A DNA stretch of 64,000 bases from Chloroflexota bacterium (GCA_018969295.1 JAGWYN010000006.1:85075-149074); one strand, 5' to 3'. Positions 43,656 through 52,929 are shown, counted from the first letter of the stretch. The notes: a model not told the origin generated them from the sequence alone. Numbers and translations: made by a program.

Positions 43656-45683
43656 ATGCGTTACATTGGAGCCTTTTTGCTGAGCCTGTGGCTGTTGGCG
43701 ATCGGTGCCACACAGGTCAATGCCCAAGCCGGCCCTGAAGCGGTGAGCAGCAAGATCGTGCCTTGTCCGATGGGGACCCCTATCGGTGAAATTGAAGGAG
43801 AGACGATCCTCTGCGGCCAGATTCAGGTGCCTGAGGACTGGTCGCAACCAGACGGTCGCCTAATCACCATCACCTATGCGCGCCTGGTGGCCAAGGCAGC
43901 TGTGCCCTTCGACGACCCAGTGATCTATTTTGAAGGCGGGCCAGGGGGGACGGCGCTGGGGAGCATGCTCTCTTACATTGTGGCCTACGAGCGCCTGCGC
44001 GAAGATCGGGATGTCATTTTGTGGGATCAGCGTGGCACACGGTACAGCTCACAGCTGTACTGCCCTGACGACGCCCGTGTCGGGGATTTGGCTGCCTATA
44101 CGGCGGCCATGATGGAATTTGCCGGGCAGATTGTTGCTCAGGGCAACCCTTCGTTGGAGGATGGCCCACAGGCTTTTTTGGACCGGCAGCGTGCGATCCA
44201 GGAATTTGACCAGACTGCCAACTGCCGCACCTATTTCGACCAGCAGGGAATCGATGTTACGCAGTACAACACGGCCAATACGGTCTTGGACACCTTAGCG
44301 TTAATGAAAGTACTCGGCGCCCCTGCCTACAATTTGCACGCCATCTCCTATGGGACGACGGTAGCCCTCTCGCTCATGCAGTATTATACCGACCACCCAG
44401 AGGCGGATCTGCCGCCGATCCGCAGTGCGGTGGTGGATGGGGTGTACCCGCTGAACTACGATTACACCGATGAGGGGTTGATTCTCGCCTACAACATCCT
44501 GCGGGTCTTCGACGACTGTGAGGCGGACGAGGCCTGTGCGGCCACCTACCCGAACATTCGGCAGCGGCTGGTCGATCTGCTGGCCAGGTTGGAGGCAGAG
44601 CCGCTGACACTGGCCGACGGGGAAGTGTTGGGCAGCAGTGATTTGAGAGATCTGTTGACGGCCTCGATCATCATTTTTCATTCTTCGCTCCCCTACCTGC
44701 CCCGCATGATCGACGAACTGGAACGCGGAGAGAATGCCACATACAGCCTGATTGTTTCGGCTGTTTTGGCGGCAAGAAGTCTGAATCCGTCTGTGCTCTC
44801 GGACGAGGAGCCGGTTTCGGAACTGGGGGTTGGGGTGCCAGAGTTGACGTCGATCGCCATCAGTCTGCGGGAGACCGCTTCGCAGCTTGAGATGGTCGGG
44901 TTGGAAGCCAGCCTGATCCGGGAAGCGCTGGAGAACACCCAGTCTGCACCTGAAATGTACCTCTTCATGCTGGATCGGTACCTCAAGCTGTTGGATATCA
45001 GTGCGGCCACCAACCTAGGAAGTGTGCTTGAAGGGTTTATCGCTGCTCCGGACGAACAGACTCGTGCCGGTCTGCTGTCGTTGAACAGCTACATCGGCAC
45101 CCCGGTCATAAAACGGCAGATGGATCGTCTGGTGGAAGGGATGACCGACAAGGAGGTTGGTCAGGTCTTTGCGGGGCTGATCAGCCGTGAATTTTTTGGT
45201 CAGCTGACCGGCCTGCACATGCCGTTTCTTTTCATCGTCAATTGCAACGACCGGGCGAGCAGCATCGACACTGAAGTCTCATTTGAACAGTATCGCTCCT
45301 TTGCTGTGCCGCAGCTGCTCGACGATCTCAGCTCGGTGGCGACCATGCAGGCCAGCTGTGAGGCGTTGGGGCTGGCAGCTTCCGAGTATGCGTCCCTTCC
45401 GCCTGGTGTGGTGAGCGACATTCCAACGCTGGTGGTCAACGGTGCCTTGGACATGGCAACGCCGGCGGAGTCGGGCGCGCTGGTCATGGAGACCTTGACC
45501 AATGCCAAAATGCTGACCTTTCCTGGGCTCACGCATGGCGCCACCATCCAGTCGCGCTGTTCAACCGACCTGACCTACAACTTCATCATGTATCCGGATC
45601 GTCCGTTGAATCTCAGCTGTCTGGAGAGCTTGCACCGTCCCTTTGTGTCGCCGGACGATCCGCTGCCCGATCTGTCGGAGTAA
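43656..45683 (+). CDS. Secreted alpha/beta hydrolase with TAP-like C-terminal domain
   Basis: The ATG at 43656 follows AAGGAG and gives 675 residues; the longer in-frame reading lacks a signal at its start. A signal peptide (1-23, cut near VNA-QA) indicates export. The oxyanion segment EGGPGG is at 93-98, the nucleophile is Ser231 in AISYG, and the C-terminal TAP-like domain has NGALDMATPA and PGLTHGATI with the Asp and His. It is a paralogue of the lipoprotein at 1725 and probably an extracellular exopeptidase. It is longer than that protein by an inserted cap of about 80 residues. Confidence 0.9.
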   Translation: MRYIGAFLLSLWLLAIGATQVNAQAGPEAVSSKIVPCPMGTPIGEIEGETILCGQIQVPEDWSQPDGRLITITYARLVAKAAVPFDDPVIYFEGGPGGTALGSMLSYIVAYERLREDRDVILWDQRGTRYSSQLYCPDDARVGDLAAYTAAMMEFAGQIVAQGNPSLEDGPQAFLDRQRAIQEFDQTANCRTYFDQQGIDVTQYNTANTVLDTLALMKVLGAPAYNLHAISYGTTVALSLMQYYTDHPEADLPPIRSAVVDGVYPLNYDYTDEGLILAYNILRVFDDCEADEACAATYPNIRQRLVDLLARLEAEPLTLADGEVLGSSDLRDLLTASIIIFHSSLPYLPRMIDELERGENATYSLIVSAVLAARSLNPSVLSDEEPVSELGVGVPELTSIAISLRETASQLEMVGLEASLIREALENTQSAPEMYLFMLDRYLKLLDISAATNLGSVLEGFIAAPDEQTRAGLLSLNSYIGTPVIKRQMDRLVEGMTDKEVGQVFAGLISREFFGQLTGLHMPFLFIVNCNDRASSIDTEVSFEQYRSFAVPQLLDDLSSVATMQASCEALGLAASEYASLPPGVVSDIPTLVVNGALDMATPAESGALVMETLTNAKMLTFPGLTHGATIQSRCSTDLTYNFIMYPDRPLNLSCLESLHRPFVSPDDPLPDLSE

Positions 45684-45743
45684 GGGAGAGTTTGGGTGGG
45701 AGGTGATTCCGCTCGAGGGGCATCCTCCCCCCAGAACAAAGAA

Positions 45744-46205
45744 CCCAGAACAAAGTTGTACCCCCGATTCTGTTCGCCTGGCCGCCAGCATTGCTGGCGG
45801 CCAGGGTATGTCGTCATCTGTCTCGCACGCCGAGTTGGCTGTGCGGCGGTCCGTAGCCTGCCAGGTATTGTCTGGCTTCACCCTTTCCGCTGCGGCAAGA
45901 TTCAGCTGTCCGAAGACGGGCCGAACCCACTTGCCTTGCTCCCAATTGCACGCTCGCCTAGCCGATGCCATTGCTGGCGACCGCTGGTGGGCTCTTACCC
46001 CACCCTTTCACCCCTCACCTGCCGGCGCAGGATCTGCGCACGGCGGCGGCTTTGCTCTCTGTTGCGGTTGTAGTCACGCCACCGATTGCGGTGGTGCGCC
46101 CCCACTTGCTGTTTCATGGGGCAATCGTTTCGGCTGTCCCGAAAAGGAGTCGGGAAGTTCCTCTGCTGACAGCGGATCAGCAGCGACGACGCAACTTGTT
46201 CTGGG
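45744..46205 (-). ncRNA. rnpB: RNase P RNA, bacterial type A
   Basis: The minus strand matches RNase P RNA over its whole length. P1 ends pair as CCCAGAACAAGTTG with CAACTTTGTTCTGGG. Conserved segments appear in order: GAGGAACTTCCCGACTCC (CR I), CAACAGAGAGCAAAGCCGCC, GGGTGAAAGGGTGGGG, GTAAGAGCCCACC, GGGAGCAAGG, CAGATGACGACA and ACAGAATCGGGGG (CR V). P4 forms with its bulged U, but several pairs differ from the common sequence in a compensated way. I do not see the usual GGTAA in L15. The RNA cleaves 5-prime leaders of precursor tRNAs. About 462 nucleotides is slightly long for type A. Confidence 0.95.
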
Positions 46206-46265
46206 TTCAGTTGTTAAGCTGCTGCAGCAGGTCTTTGTCTGGACCCCTGCCACCTGACTTCTAGT

Positions 46266-46294
46266 ATTCTGTCCCCTGCCCGGCCGGATGTCAA
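46266..46294 (-). promoter_or_regulatory. Probable promoter of rnpB
   Basis: On the minus strand TTGACA (complement 46289-46294) and CAGAAT (complement 46266-46271) are 17 bases apart. A start near 46258 would leave a leader of about 50 bases to be trimmed. Confidence 0.55.
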
Positions 46295-46336
46295 GTCTGT
46301 GGAAAAGAAAAATCGTGAGGCTGGACGCTGTATGCG

Positions 46337-46365
46337 CAGCGCTTCGCAACATTTGCGAAGCGCTG
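46337..46365. repeat. Perfect 13-bp inverted repeat
   Basis: CAGCGCTTCGCAA (46337-46349) and TTGCGAAGCGCTG (46353-46365) enclose CAT. It lies between the divergent rnpB and peptide-transporter promoters and has no T-run, so a regulator site or a stable hairpin are both possible. Confidence 0.7.
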
Positions 46366-46391
46366 TGCCAAATCTTGAATCTTGTAAGAAG

Positions 46392-46421
46392 TTGACAGGA
46401 TCGGATGCGCTGTGGTAGGCT
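46392..46421 (+). promoter_or_regulatory. Possible promoter of the peptide-transporter operon
   Basis: TTGACA (46392-46397) is followed after 18 bases by TAGGCT (46416-46421). The leader to 46598 would be about 170 bases. The -10 match is moderate. Confidence 0.4.
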
Positions 46422-46597
46422 TGCAGATACCAGTTTGTAGAGTGTACCCTTTGTGCCTGAGTCGCCCGCTGTGGGGTTGCATTGGTGGTGGCTGGCTTCC
46501 CGCCCTGTTCGACGCCAACATCGAATTTTGTTGAAGTGTTCCGGGAAGGTTTGTCGGGCCGCCCAGGTACGAGCCAGAATACGGACAAAATAAACCG

Positions 46598-47677
46598 ATG
46601 AGTACATCTGCTCCTGTTGTAGAGACTGCTCGCCAACGCCCTTCGGTGGCTGGCTGGGGGCTATGGCGGTTTGTCACGCAAAATTTTTATGTGCGTCGGC
46701 TCTTCAAGGCGTTGGTGACGGTCTGGGTGGTCAGCACGATCATCTTTTTTTTGATCCGTCTGCTGCCGGGCAACCCGGTCGAGCAATACATCTCGCGTCT
46801 GATCGAGACGCAGGGCATGGACTACGAGAATGCGCGCATGCAAGCGGCAGCGCTTTTTGCGATCGACCTGGATGCGCCGTTGTGGGTGCAGTATGGGGAG
46901 TATTTGGGAAACCTGCTCAGCGGCAACCTGGGGGTGTCGATCACATCGCCGGGCACCCCGGTGACAGCGATGATTGGGCGTTTTTTGCCCTGGACGCTCT
47001 TCAGCGTAGGGGTCGGGCTGATTCTCAGCTTCACATTGGGGATTTTGCTGGGGCTGATGATGGCGTACCGCCGTGAGGGGGTGTTGGACCATGTGCTGAC
47101 AATCCTGGCCTCGATTGTCAGCTCGGTACCCAACTATCTGCTCGGCATTTTGCTGGTGGTGTGGCTGGGGGTGCAGTGGAAGGTGTTGCCGATCGCCCAG
47201 ATGCGCGGCACCATGTCGCCGGGGGTGGTGCCGGCTTTTACCTTTGCTTTTGTCTACGACGCGCTGTACCACGCTTTTCTGCCAATTTTCACCTATGTGC
47301 TCACGACGATGGGCAACTGGATGCTGAGCATGAAGGGCAGCACGGTGGGGACCCTGGGGGAGGATTTTGTCACGGTGGCCCGGGCGCGCGGGCTCAATGA
47401 CTGGCGCATCACGACTGCGTACGTCGGGCGCAACGCGGCGCTGCCGCTGTTCACCCAGCTCACCATTGCCATTGGCTTTGTCGTGGGGGGCTCCTTTTTG
47501 ATCGAAACGATCTTTCAGTACCAGGGGATCGGCTATGTGCTCGGCAGCGCCATCGCCCAGCGCGACTACCCTGTGATGCAGGGGGTCTTTCTGGTGATCA
47601 CGATGTCAGTCATTCTGGCCAATCTGTTGGCAGATTTTCTCTACGGCTGGCTGGACCCGCGCATCAAGGTCAGCTGA
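46598..47677 (+). CDS. Peptide/oligosaccharide ABC transporter permease (DppB type)
   Basis: The 359-residue protein has a first hydrophobic helix near residue 38 (ALVTVWVVSTIIFFLIRLLPG-like), then the DppB/OppB domain with GEDFVTVARARGLNDWRI as the EAA loop and TIAIGFVVGGSFLIETIFQYQGIGYVL. It forms the pore with the DppC-type permease at 47720. It is the first gene of a 13-gene plus-strand operon that ends at 60407. Substrate choice belongs to the binding protein at 51064. Confidence 0.92.
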   Translation: MSTSAPVVETARQRPSVAGWGLWRFVTQNFYVRRLFKALVTVWVVSTIIFFLIRLLPGNPVEQYISRLIETQGMDYENARMQAAALFAIDLDAPLWVQYGEYLGNLLSGNLGVSITSPGTPVTAMIGRFLPWTLFSVGVGLILSFTLGILLGLMMAYRREGVLDHVLTILASIVSSVPNYLLGILLVVWLGVQWKVLPIAQMRGTMSPGVVPAFTFAFVYDALYHAFLPIFTYVLTTMGNWMLSMKGSTVGTLGEDFVTVARARGLNDWRITTAYVGRNAALPLFTQLTIAIGFVVGGSFLIETIFQYQGIGYVLGSAIAQRDYPVMQGVFLVITMSVILANLLADFLYGWLDPRIKVS

Positions 47678-47719
47678 GCGGCATCTGGCTGAATGGACGC
47701 TATTCGGGAGCGAAATGAG

Positions 47720-48595
47720 ATGGAATCGATCCAAGGTGTGTTGAGCTGGTTGGGGACGACGCTCAGGCTGATGAGCTACAACAAGGCTGGGTTCATCGGG
47801 TTTTTGATGACCTCGGCCATTTTGCTGCTCTGTCTGCTTGGGCCGTTGTGGATTCCGCTTGACACCAAGACCAAGCTGGACAAGATCTACCAGCCCCCTT
47901 CTGCCGAGCATTGGATGGGGACTGACCATCAGGGGCGCGATATTTTTTCACAGATTGTGCACGGTGGCAAGGATGTCATCTATGTTGCGGCTGTGGCAGC
48001 TTTGTTGTCGACCCTGATTGCGGTCACCTTTGGGACGGTCAGCGCGTTTGCCGGGGGGGTCACGGACAGTCTGATCATGGGGGTCACCGACGTGATCCTG
48101 ACGATCCCGCAGTTTCCGTTGTTGGCTGTGCTGGCTGCCTTTGTCAAGCTGGACAACCTCACGTTGCTTGGGTTGTTTTTGGGGGTGTTGAGCTGGCCAG
48201 CGTTGCTGCGGGCTGTGCGTTCGCAGGCGTTGTCGCTCAAGGAGCGTGATTTTGTCGAGGCTGCGCGTGCGCTGGATCTGGGCACAGGGCATATTGTTTT
48301 TCGCGAGCTGGTGCCCAATATGATGACCTATATTGTCATCAGTTTCACGCTGGCGCTGACTGCGGCGGTCTACACCCAGGTGGGGCTGGTGCTGCTGGGT
48401 CTGGTGCCGGTGTCGAGCAGCAACTGGGGGGTCATGATCAGCCTGGCCTGGACGCAGGGGGCCATCTTTTTCCGCGACGCAATGTGGCGCATCATGATGC
48501 CAATTCTGGCGATCGCGCTTTTTCAGCTTTCGGTCATTACGATGACCCGTTCGTTGGAACTGGCCTTTAACCCGCGGCTGCGCACAATGGCCTAG
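47720..48595 (+). CDS. Peptide/oligosaccharide ABC transporter permease (DppC type)
   Basis: The ATG at 47720 follows GGGAG with a 9-base spacer and gives 291 residues; a start at 47693 is possible but lacks a ribosome site. An OppC-type N-terminal segment is followed by WMGTDHQGRDIFSQIVHG, the hallmark of DppC proteins, and by the EAA loop DFVEAARALDLGTGHIVFRE. It partners the DppB-type protein upstream. Confidence 0.92.
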   Translation: MESIQGVLSWLGTTLRLMSYNKAGFIGFLMTSAILLLCLLGPLWIPLDTKTKLDKIYQPPSAEHWMGTDHQGRDIFSQIVHGGKDVIYVAAVAALLSTLIAVTFGTVSAFAGGVTDSLIMGVTDVILTIPQFPLLAVLAAFVKLDNLTLLGLFLGVLSWPALLRAVRSQALSLKERDFVEAARALDLGTGHIVFRELVPNMMTYIVISFTLALTAAVYTQVGLVLLGLVPVSSSNWGVMISLAWTQGAIFFRDAMWRIMMPILAIALFQLSVITMTRSLELAFNPRLRTMA

Positions 48596-48663
48596 GGCTG
48601 CGTGCCGACCCTGCGGGGCGGCACAGGTTGGTGCCACTCAGACCCAAACGAAGGACCGTGTGT

Positions 48664-49767
48664 ATGGTGCAAAGCACTGTTGGCCGGCCGGCCGGCGACC
48701 GGCATCCTGACAAGCCGCCCTTGTCGCTGCAGAATGTCCATGTTTCCTATGCGACCCGTCGCGGCAAAGTCCAGGCTGTGCGCAATGTGTCGGTCGACCT
48801 GCATGCGGGCGAAAGTCTGGCCTTGATCGGGGAGAGCGGCTCGGGAAAATCGACCCTGGGGCTGGCGATTGTGCGTCTGCTGCCCGAAACTGCTCGAATC
48901 GAGCCTGGGGTGATCACCTATCGTCGCAAGGACCGCGAGGTCGATGTGCTCAAACTGTCGCGCAGCGAGATGCGTGCCTTTCGTTGGAGCGACTGTGCGA
49001 TGGTCTTTCAGGCGGCGCTGAACGCCTTCAACCCCGTGCTCAAAGTGTGGGCGCAGGCGTTGGACACCGCCCAGGCCCATGGGTGGCACGACAAACCGGC
49101 GATCCGCCGTCGGCTGGTTGAACTGCTCGAGTTTGTCCAGCTGGACCCCAAGCGGGTGATCGACGCCTACCCACACGAGCTGAGCGGCGGCATGCGTCAG
49201 CGGGTCTTGCTCGCCCTTGCGCTCTTGCTCAACCCACAGGTGTTGATTCTGGACGAACCTACGACGGCTCTCGACATCATCACCCAGCGCACGATCATCA
49301 AACTGTTGCGCCAGCTCAAACAAGAAGACCACTTTACGATGATTTTCATCTCGCACGACCTGGCGATCGCTGCCGAGCTGGCGGACCGGGTGGCGACGAT
49401 GTATGCGGGCCGTATTGTCGAGCTGGGTACATCGGACGACATTTTTTACCGTCCTCGTCACCCGTACACGTTGGGGCTGATCCGGGCGGTGCCGACTGTG
49501 ACGGGAGGCTTTGAGCAGCTCTTTTCGATTCCTGGCTCCCCGCCTGACCTGGTCAAATTGCCCAGCGGCTGCAAGTTTCACCCGCGCTGTACGTTTGCGA
49601 CCGAGCGCTGCCAGCAGGAGGAACCGGAGCTGGAACTGGTCGGGGCCGAGCACAGCGCTGCCTGCTGGAACTGGCGGGAGGTGCAGGCGGAGCTGCAGCG
49701 CAACCCGCTGCACCGTGGGGCGCTCAACGTGCTCGATGGAATTGGCAGCGAAGTGGAGGGTTCTTGA
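48664..49767 (+). CDS. Peptide ABC transporter ATPase (DppD type)
   Basis: The ATG at 48664 follows GAAGGA and gives 367 residues. Walker A is GESGSGKST, the Q-loop region is MVFQAALNAFNPV, the signature is LSGGMRQ and Walker B is VLILDEPTTALD. The C-terminal oligopeptide-transporter region has HPYTLGLIRAVP and the four-Cys motif region CKFHPRCTFATERC, which may hold an iron-sulfur cluster in this family. Its stop overlaps the next ATPase start by one base. Confidence 0.94.
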   Translation: MVQSTVGRPAGDRHPDKPPLSLQNVHVSYATRRGKVQAVRNVSVDLHAGESLALIGESGSGKSTLGLAIVRLLPETARIEPGVITYRRKDREVDVLKLSRSEMRAFRWSDCAMVFQAALNAFNPVLKVWAQALDTAQAHGWHDKPAIRRRLVELLEFVQLDPKRVIDAYPHELSGGMRQRVLLALALLLNPQVLILDEPTTALDIITQRTIIKLLRQLKQEDHFTMIFISHDLAIAAELADRVATMYAGRIVELGTSDDIFYRPRHPYTLGLIRAVPTVTGGFEQLFSIPGSPPDLVKLPSGCKFHPRCTFATERCQQEEPELELVGAEHSAACWNWREVQAELQRNPLHRGALNVLDGIGSEVEGS

Positions 49768-50762
49768 TGGCCCCGATCCTGGAAGTGCGCAATCTGACCA
49801 GACAGTTTGGCAAAGGGCGCGAGACGGTGACGGCAGTCGACGCGATCTCGTTTGCGATCGAACCGGGGGAGACTGTCTGTCTGGTCGGCGAAAGTGGTTG
49901 CGGCAAAAGCACGACCGGCCGCATGGTGGCTGGGCTGCTGGAGGCGACGGCGGGAGAAGTGCTCTTTGAGGGCAAAAACATTCGCCAGCTGGACAGCAAC
50001 GCCTACCGGCGCTATCGCCAGACGGTCCAGATCATCCACCAGGACCCCTATTCTTCTTTGAATCCGACCCAGACGGTCCGTCAGATCCTGACAGCGCCGC
50101 TGTTGCGCCACCGCAAGGTCAAAAATTCGGCGGCAGCGGAGGCGCGGGTGTTGGAGCTGTTGGAAATCGTCGATCTGACGCCGGCGAGCGATGTGATTGC
50201 CAAGTATCCGCACCAGCTGAGTGGTGGCCAGCGCCAGCGGGTGGCTGTTGCACGTGCGTTGACGGTGGATCCCAAATTTATCGTCGCCGACGAGGCTGTC
50301 TCGATGGTCGATGTCTCGATCCGGGTCAGTATTTTGACGATGCTGGCGCGGCTCAAGCGTGAATTTGACGTCACCTTTCTTTTTATCACCCATGACCTGG
50401 CGCTGGCCAAATACTTTGCCTGGGAAGGGCGGATCACGGTGATGTATCTGGGGCGGATCGTCGAAGATGGGCCGACCCAGCGGCTGATCACCGACCCACG
50501 CCATCCCTACACCCAGGCGTTGTTGTCTGCGGTGCCCGAGGCGGACCCGGCACTGGCGCAGCACAAACGGCAGATCGAACTGCGCGGGGCCGAGATTCCG
50601 AGCCTGCTGGCGTTGCCGCCGGGCTGTTCTTTTCACCCGCGCTGTCCCTACGTCGTCCCTGGGCAGTGTGACCGCACCGTACCGGCGCTGGAGCCGGTCG
50701 AAGTGGGGGGGCGGGTGGCCTGTCCGGTGCGCAAGCAGGATGCTGTGTCTTTGTTGGTTTAA
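49767..50762 (+). CDS. Peptide ABC transporter ATPase (DppF type)
   Basis: The ATG at 49767 shares a base with the upstream TGA and follows GTGGAGGG, giving 331 residues. Walker A is GESGCGKST, the Q-loop region IIHQDPYSSLNPTQT, the signature LSGGQRQ and Walker B FIVADEAVSMVD, where Pro and Thr of the usual DEPTS are replaced. The C-terminal part has HPYTQALLSAVP and CSFHPRCPYVVPGQC. It forms a heterodimer with the DppD-type protein. Confidence 0.93.
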   Translation: MAPILEVRNLTRQFGKGRETVTAVDAISFAIEPGETVCLVGESGCGKSTTGRMVAGLLEATAGEVLFEGKNIRQLDSNAYRRYRQTVQIIHQDPYSSLNPTQTVRQILTAPLLRHRKVKNSAAAEARVLELLEIVDLTPASDVIAKYPHQLSGGQRQRVAVARALTVDPKFIVADEAVSMVDVSIRVSILTMLARLKREFDVTFLFITHDLALAKYFAWEGRITVMYLGRIVEDGPTQRLITDPRHPYTQALLSAVPEADPALAQHKRQIELRGAEIPSLLALPPGCSFHPRCPYVVPGQCDRTVPALEPVEVGGRVACPVRKQDAVSLLV

Positions 50763-50765
50763 CCG

Positions 50766-50948
50766 ATGAATCCTGAGATTGCCCGTGCAGGGCTGCTGAT
50801 CGGCAGCCTGCTGCTGGTGGGAGGGGTGCCTCTGCTCTTTGTCGTGCAGCCAGGCAGTGCCGAACAGGCGATCACAGGGTTTACGGTCTCCATAGCGCTT
50901 GTGTTCATGGTGGCGCTTGGCATTGCCATTCGCCTCGGTCAGCGGTAA
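50766..50948 (+). CDS. Small hypothetical membrane protein
   Basis: A 60-residue protein begins three bases after the DppF-type stop. It has two hydrophobic segments, GLLIGSLLLVGGVPLLFVV and ITGFTVSIALVFMVALGIAI, joined by QPGSAEQA, and ends in RLGQR. I do not recognise a family. Its position between the ATPase and binding-protein genes suggests a small accessory subunit of the transporter. Confidence 0.6.
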   Translation: MNPEIARAGLLIGSLLLVGGVPLLFVVQPGSAEQAITGFTVSIALVFMVALGIAIRLGQR

Positions 50949-51001
50949 CGCTGGAAAGGAGCGCACGCCGTCCCAGATGTACGCCAGTTTTCCCCAAATT
51001 G

Positions 51002-51046
51002 TCAGTCTTTGTTGTCAGTCTTTGTTGTTCAGTCTTTGTTGTTCAG
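51002..51046 (+). repeat. Three tandem 13-14-bp repeats in the leader of the binding-protein gene
   Basis: TCAGTCTTTGTTG occurs three times (51002, 51015 and 51029; the last two with an extra T), ending just before the AAGGAGAG ribosome site of the gene at 51064. The pyrimidine-rich leader may set translation or mRNA stability. Confidence 0.9.
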
Positions 51047-51063
51047 AGTCAAGGAGAGATTGC

Positions 51064-52872
51064 ATGAAGAGCACAAAATGGTTTGCGCTGTTGATGGTGG
51101 TGGCGATGCTCGTCTCCGCCTGTGCTGCGCCGGCCGCAGCCCCGGCGGCGGAGGCCCCGGCGGCGGAAGCCCCGGCGGCGGAAGCCCCGGCATCGGGCGA
51201 GATGCACATTGCCTGGCCGTACACGGTGCCGCCGGCAGGCCACTGGAACACCTTTGTCACCAATGGGATCTTCAGCGGCTCGCCTTATCAGGCGCTGCTG
51301 GAACCGCCTCTGTTCTATTACATGTGGGCAGATGAGAGCTGGCTGCCGATGGCTGGCCAGTCGTGGGAGTGGGTCGACGATGTGACGCTGCGGGTCGTGC
51401 TACCCTCCGGTGCGGTGTGGAGCGACGGCAGCGCCTACAGCTCCAAGGATGTGGTGGATACCTTCGCCATCTATCGCCTGCTCAACACTGCGCCCTGGGC
51501 CGACCACCTGACCGATGTTGTGGCGGTCGACGACACCACGGTCGATTTCCTGCTGAACGGCCCCTCCACAGTGGCCCCGCGGCGTTTGCTGCGTGACAGC
51601 TCGATCCATGCCTCGTCGGTCTACGGGGAGTGGGCGGCCAAGGTCAACGAACTGGTGGCTGCCGGCAAGACTGTGCAGGACCAGGAGTGGAAAGATCTGC
51701 TGGCCCAGTTCAACGAATTCCGCCCGGACGACATGGTCGTGTTGGGCCCGTACAAGATCGACCCGGCCAGCGTCACCGAGTCTCAGCTGATCCTGAACAA
51801 GGTGCCGACCTCTTTCATGGCTGAGAATGTCAAGTTTGACCGTCTGGTCAACTACAACGGTGAGACCCCGGTGGTGACCCCGCTGGTTCTCTCCGGCGAC
51901 GTCGACTATGCCACGCATGGCTTCCCGCCAGCCACCGAGCGCGAGTACATCGACCTCGGCTACCGTATCATCCGTGCGCCCAACTACAACGGCCCGGCCC
52001 TCTACCTCAACCACAAGGTAGCCCCCTTCGACCAGAAGGAAGTTCGCCAGGCCCTGGCCTACGCGATCGACCGCAACGAGAACGGTGTGGTTTCGCTGGC
52101 GGACTCTGGCCGTGCTGTGGTGCACATGGCCGGCTTCTCGGACAACCTGGCCGCCAACTGGATCGATGCCGAGACTGCTGCGAAGTTGAACAAGTATGAG
52201 TTCGATCGGGCCAAGGCCGAGGAGATTCTGTTGGGGTTGGGCTGGTCGCGCGACAGCGACAATGTCTGGCTGGACGCCGACGGCAACCGCATGGAGTTCG
52301 AGCTGACCGCACCGGCTGAGTTTGCCGACTGGTCTGCTGCCGCCGAGAACCTGGCCCAGCAGCTGACCGACTTCGGCATCAAGACGGCCTTCCGCGGTGT
52401 CACCTACACCCAGCACGACATCGACGTGCAGGATGGCAACTTCCAGATGGCGATCCGCGCCTGGGGTGCGGGCAACCCCCATCCGAACTTCTCGTTCAAC
52501 TTCAACCTGCGCACCCCGTACAACCAGGCGATCTCGGGTGTCGGCGACACTGCCAAGGCTGGGATTTCCTTCCCGTTGGTACAGCAGACGGATGCGCTGG
52601 GTGAAGTGGACCTGGGCGCGCTGGTCGTCGAATCGGGTGCGGGCAGCGATCTGGCTGCGCAGAAGGCAGTGGTGAGCAAACTGGCGCTGGCCTACAACGA
52701 ATTGCTGCCGCAGATCCCGCTGTGGGAACGCTACGGCAACAACCCGGCCCCGGCGATCCGCATCACCGGCTGGCCGGAAGACGGCGACCCGGTCTACCAG
52801 AACGGCACCTACAACGACCCGTTCGTGATCGTGTTGATGGTGACTGGCCAGCTGCAGCCGGTCGCCAACTGA
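51064..52872 (+). CDS. Peptide-type ABC transporter solute-binding lipoprotein (SBP family 5)
   Basis: The ATG at 51064 follows AAGGAGAG and gives 602 residues. The lipobox is LVSAC (Cys20), followed by a PAAEA repeat linker. The family 5 fold is clear: LPSGAVWSDGSAYSSKDVVDTF, DVDYATHGFPPATEREY, LYLNHKVAPFDQKEVRQALA and YAIDRNE. Codons end in C more often than in neighbouring genes, as expected for high expression. It captures peptides, muropeptides or oligosaccharides; the neighbouring sugar-kinase genes favour a glycan-linked ligand. Confidence 0.93.
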   Translation: MKSTKWFALLMVVAMLVSACAAPAAAPAAEAPAAEAPAAEAPASGEMHIAWPYTVPPAGHWNTFVTNGIFSGSPYQALLEPPLFYYMWADESWLPMAGQSWEWVDDVTLRVVLPSGAVWSDGSAYSSKDVVDTFAIYRLLNTAPWADHLTDVVAVDDTTVDFLLNGPSTVAPRRLLRDSSIHASSVYGEWAAKVNELVAAGKTVQDQEWKDLLAQFNEFRPDDMVVLGPYKIDPASVTESQLILNKVPTSFMAENVKFDRLVNYNGETPVVTPLVLSGDVDYATHGFPPATEREYIDLGYRIIRAPNYNGPALYLNHKVAPFDQKEVRQALAYAIDRNENGVVSLADSGRAVVHMAGFSDNLAANWIDAETAAKLNKYEFDRAKAEEILLGLGWSRDSDNVWLDADGNRMEFELTAPAEFADWSAAAENLAQQLTDFGIKTAFRGVTYTQHDIDVQDGNFQMAIRAWGAGNPHPNFSFNFNLRTPYNQAISGVGDTAKAGISFPLVQQTDALGEVDLGALVVESGAGSDLAAQKAVVSKLALAYNELLPQIPLWERYGNNPAPAIRITGWPEDGDPVYQNGTYNDPFVIVLMVTGQLQPVAN

Positions 52873-52929
52873 TTTTTGCGTCTGAGCCTGCCCAGGCGGG
52901 CTCAGCCATGAAGCTGAAAGATTGTGAGC

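Noticed and set aside
45561..46607. Several frames on both strands between the hydrolase and the DppB-type gene
   Set aside because: The stretch is explained by RNase P RNA and its flanks; none of the frames has a ribosome site or recognised family.
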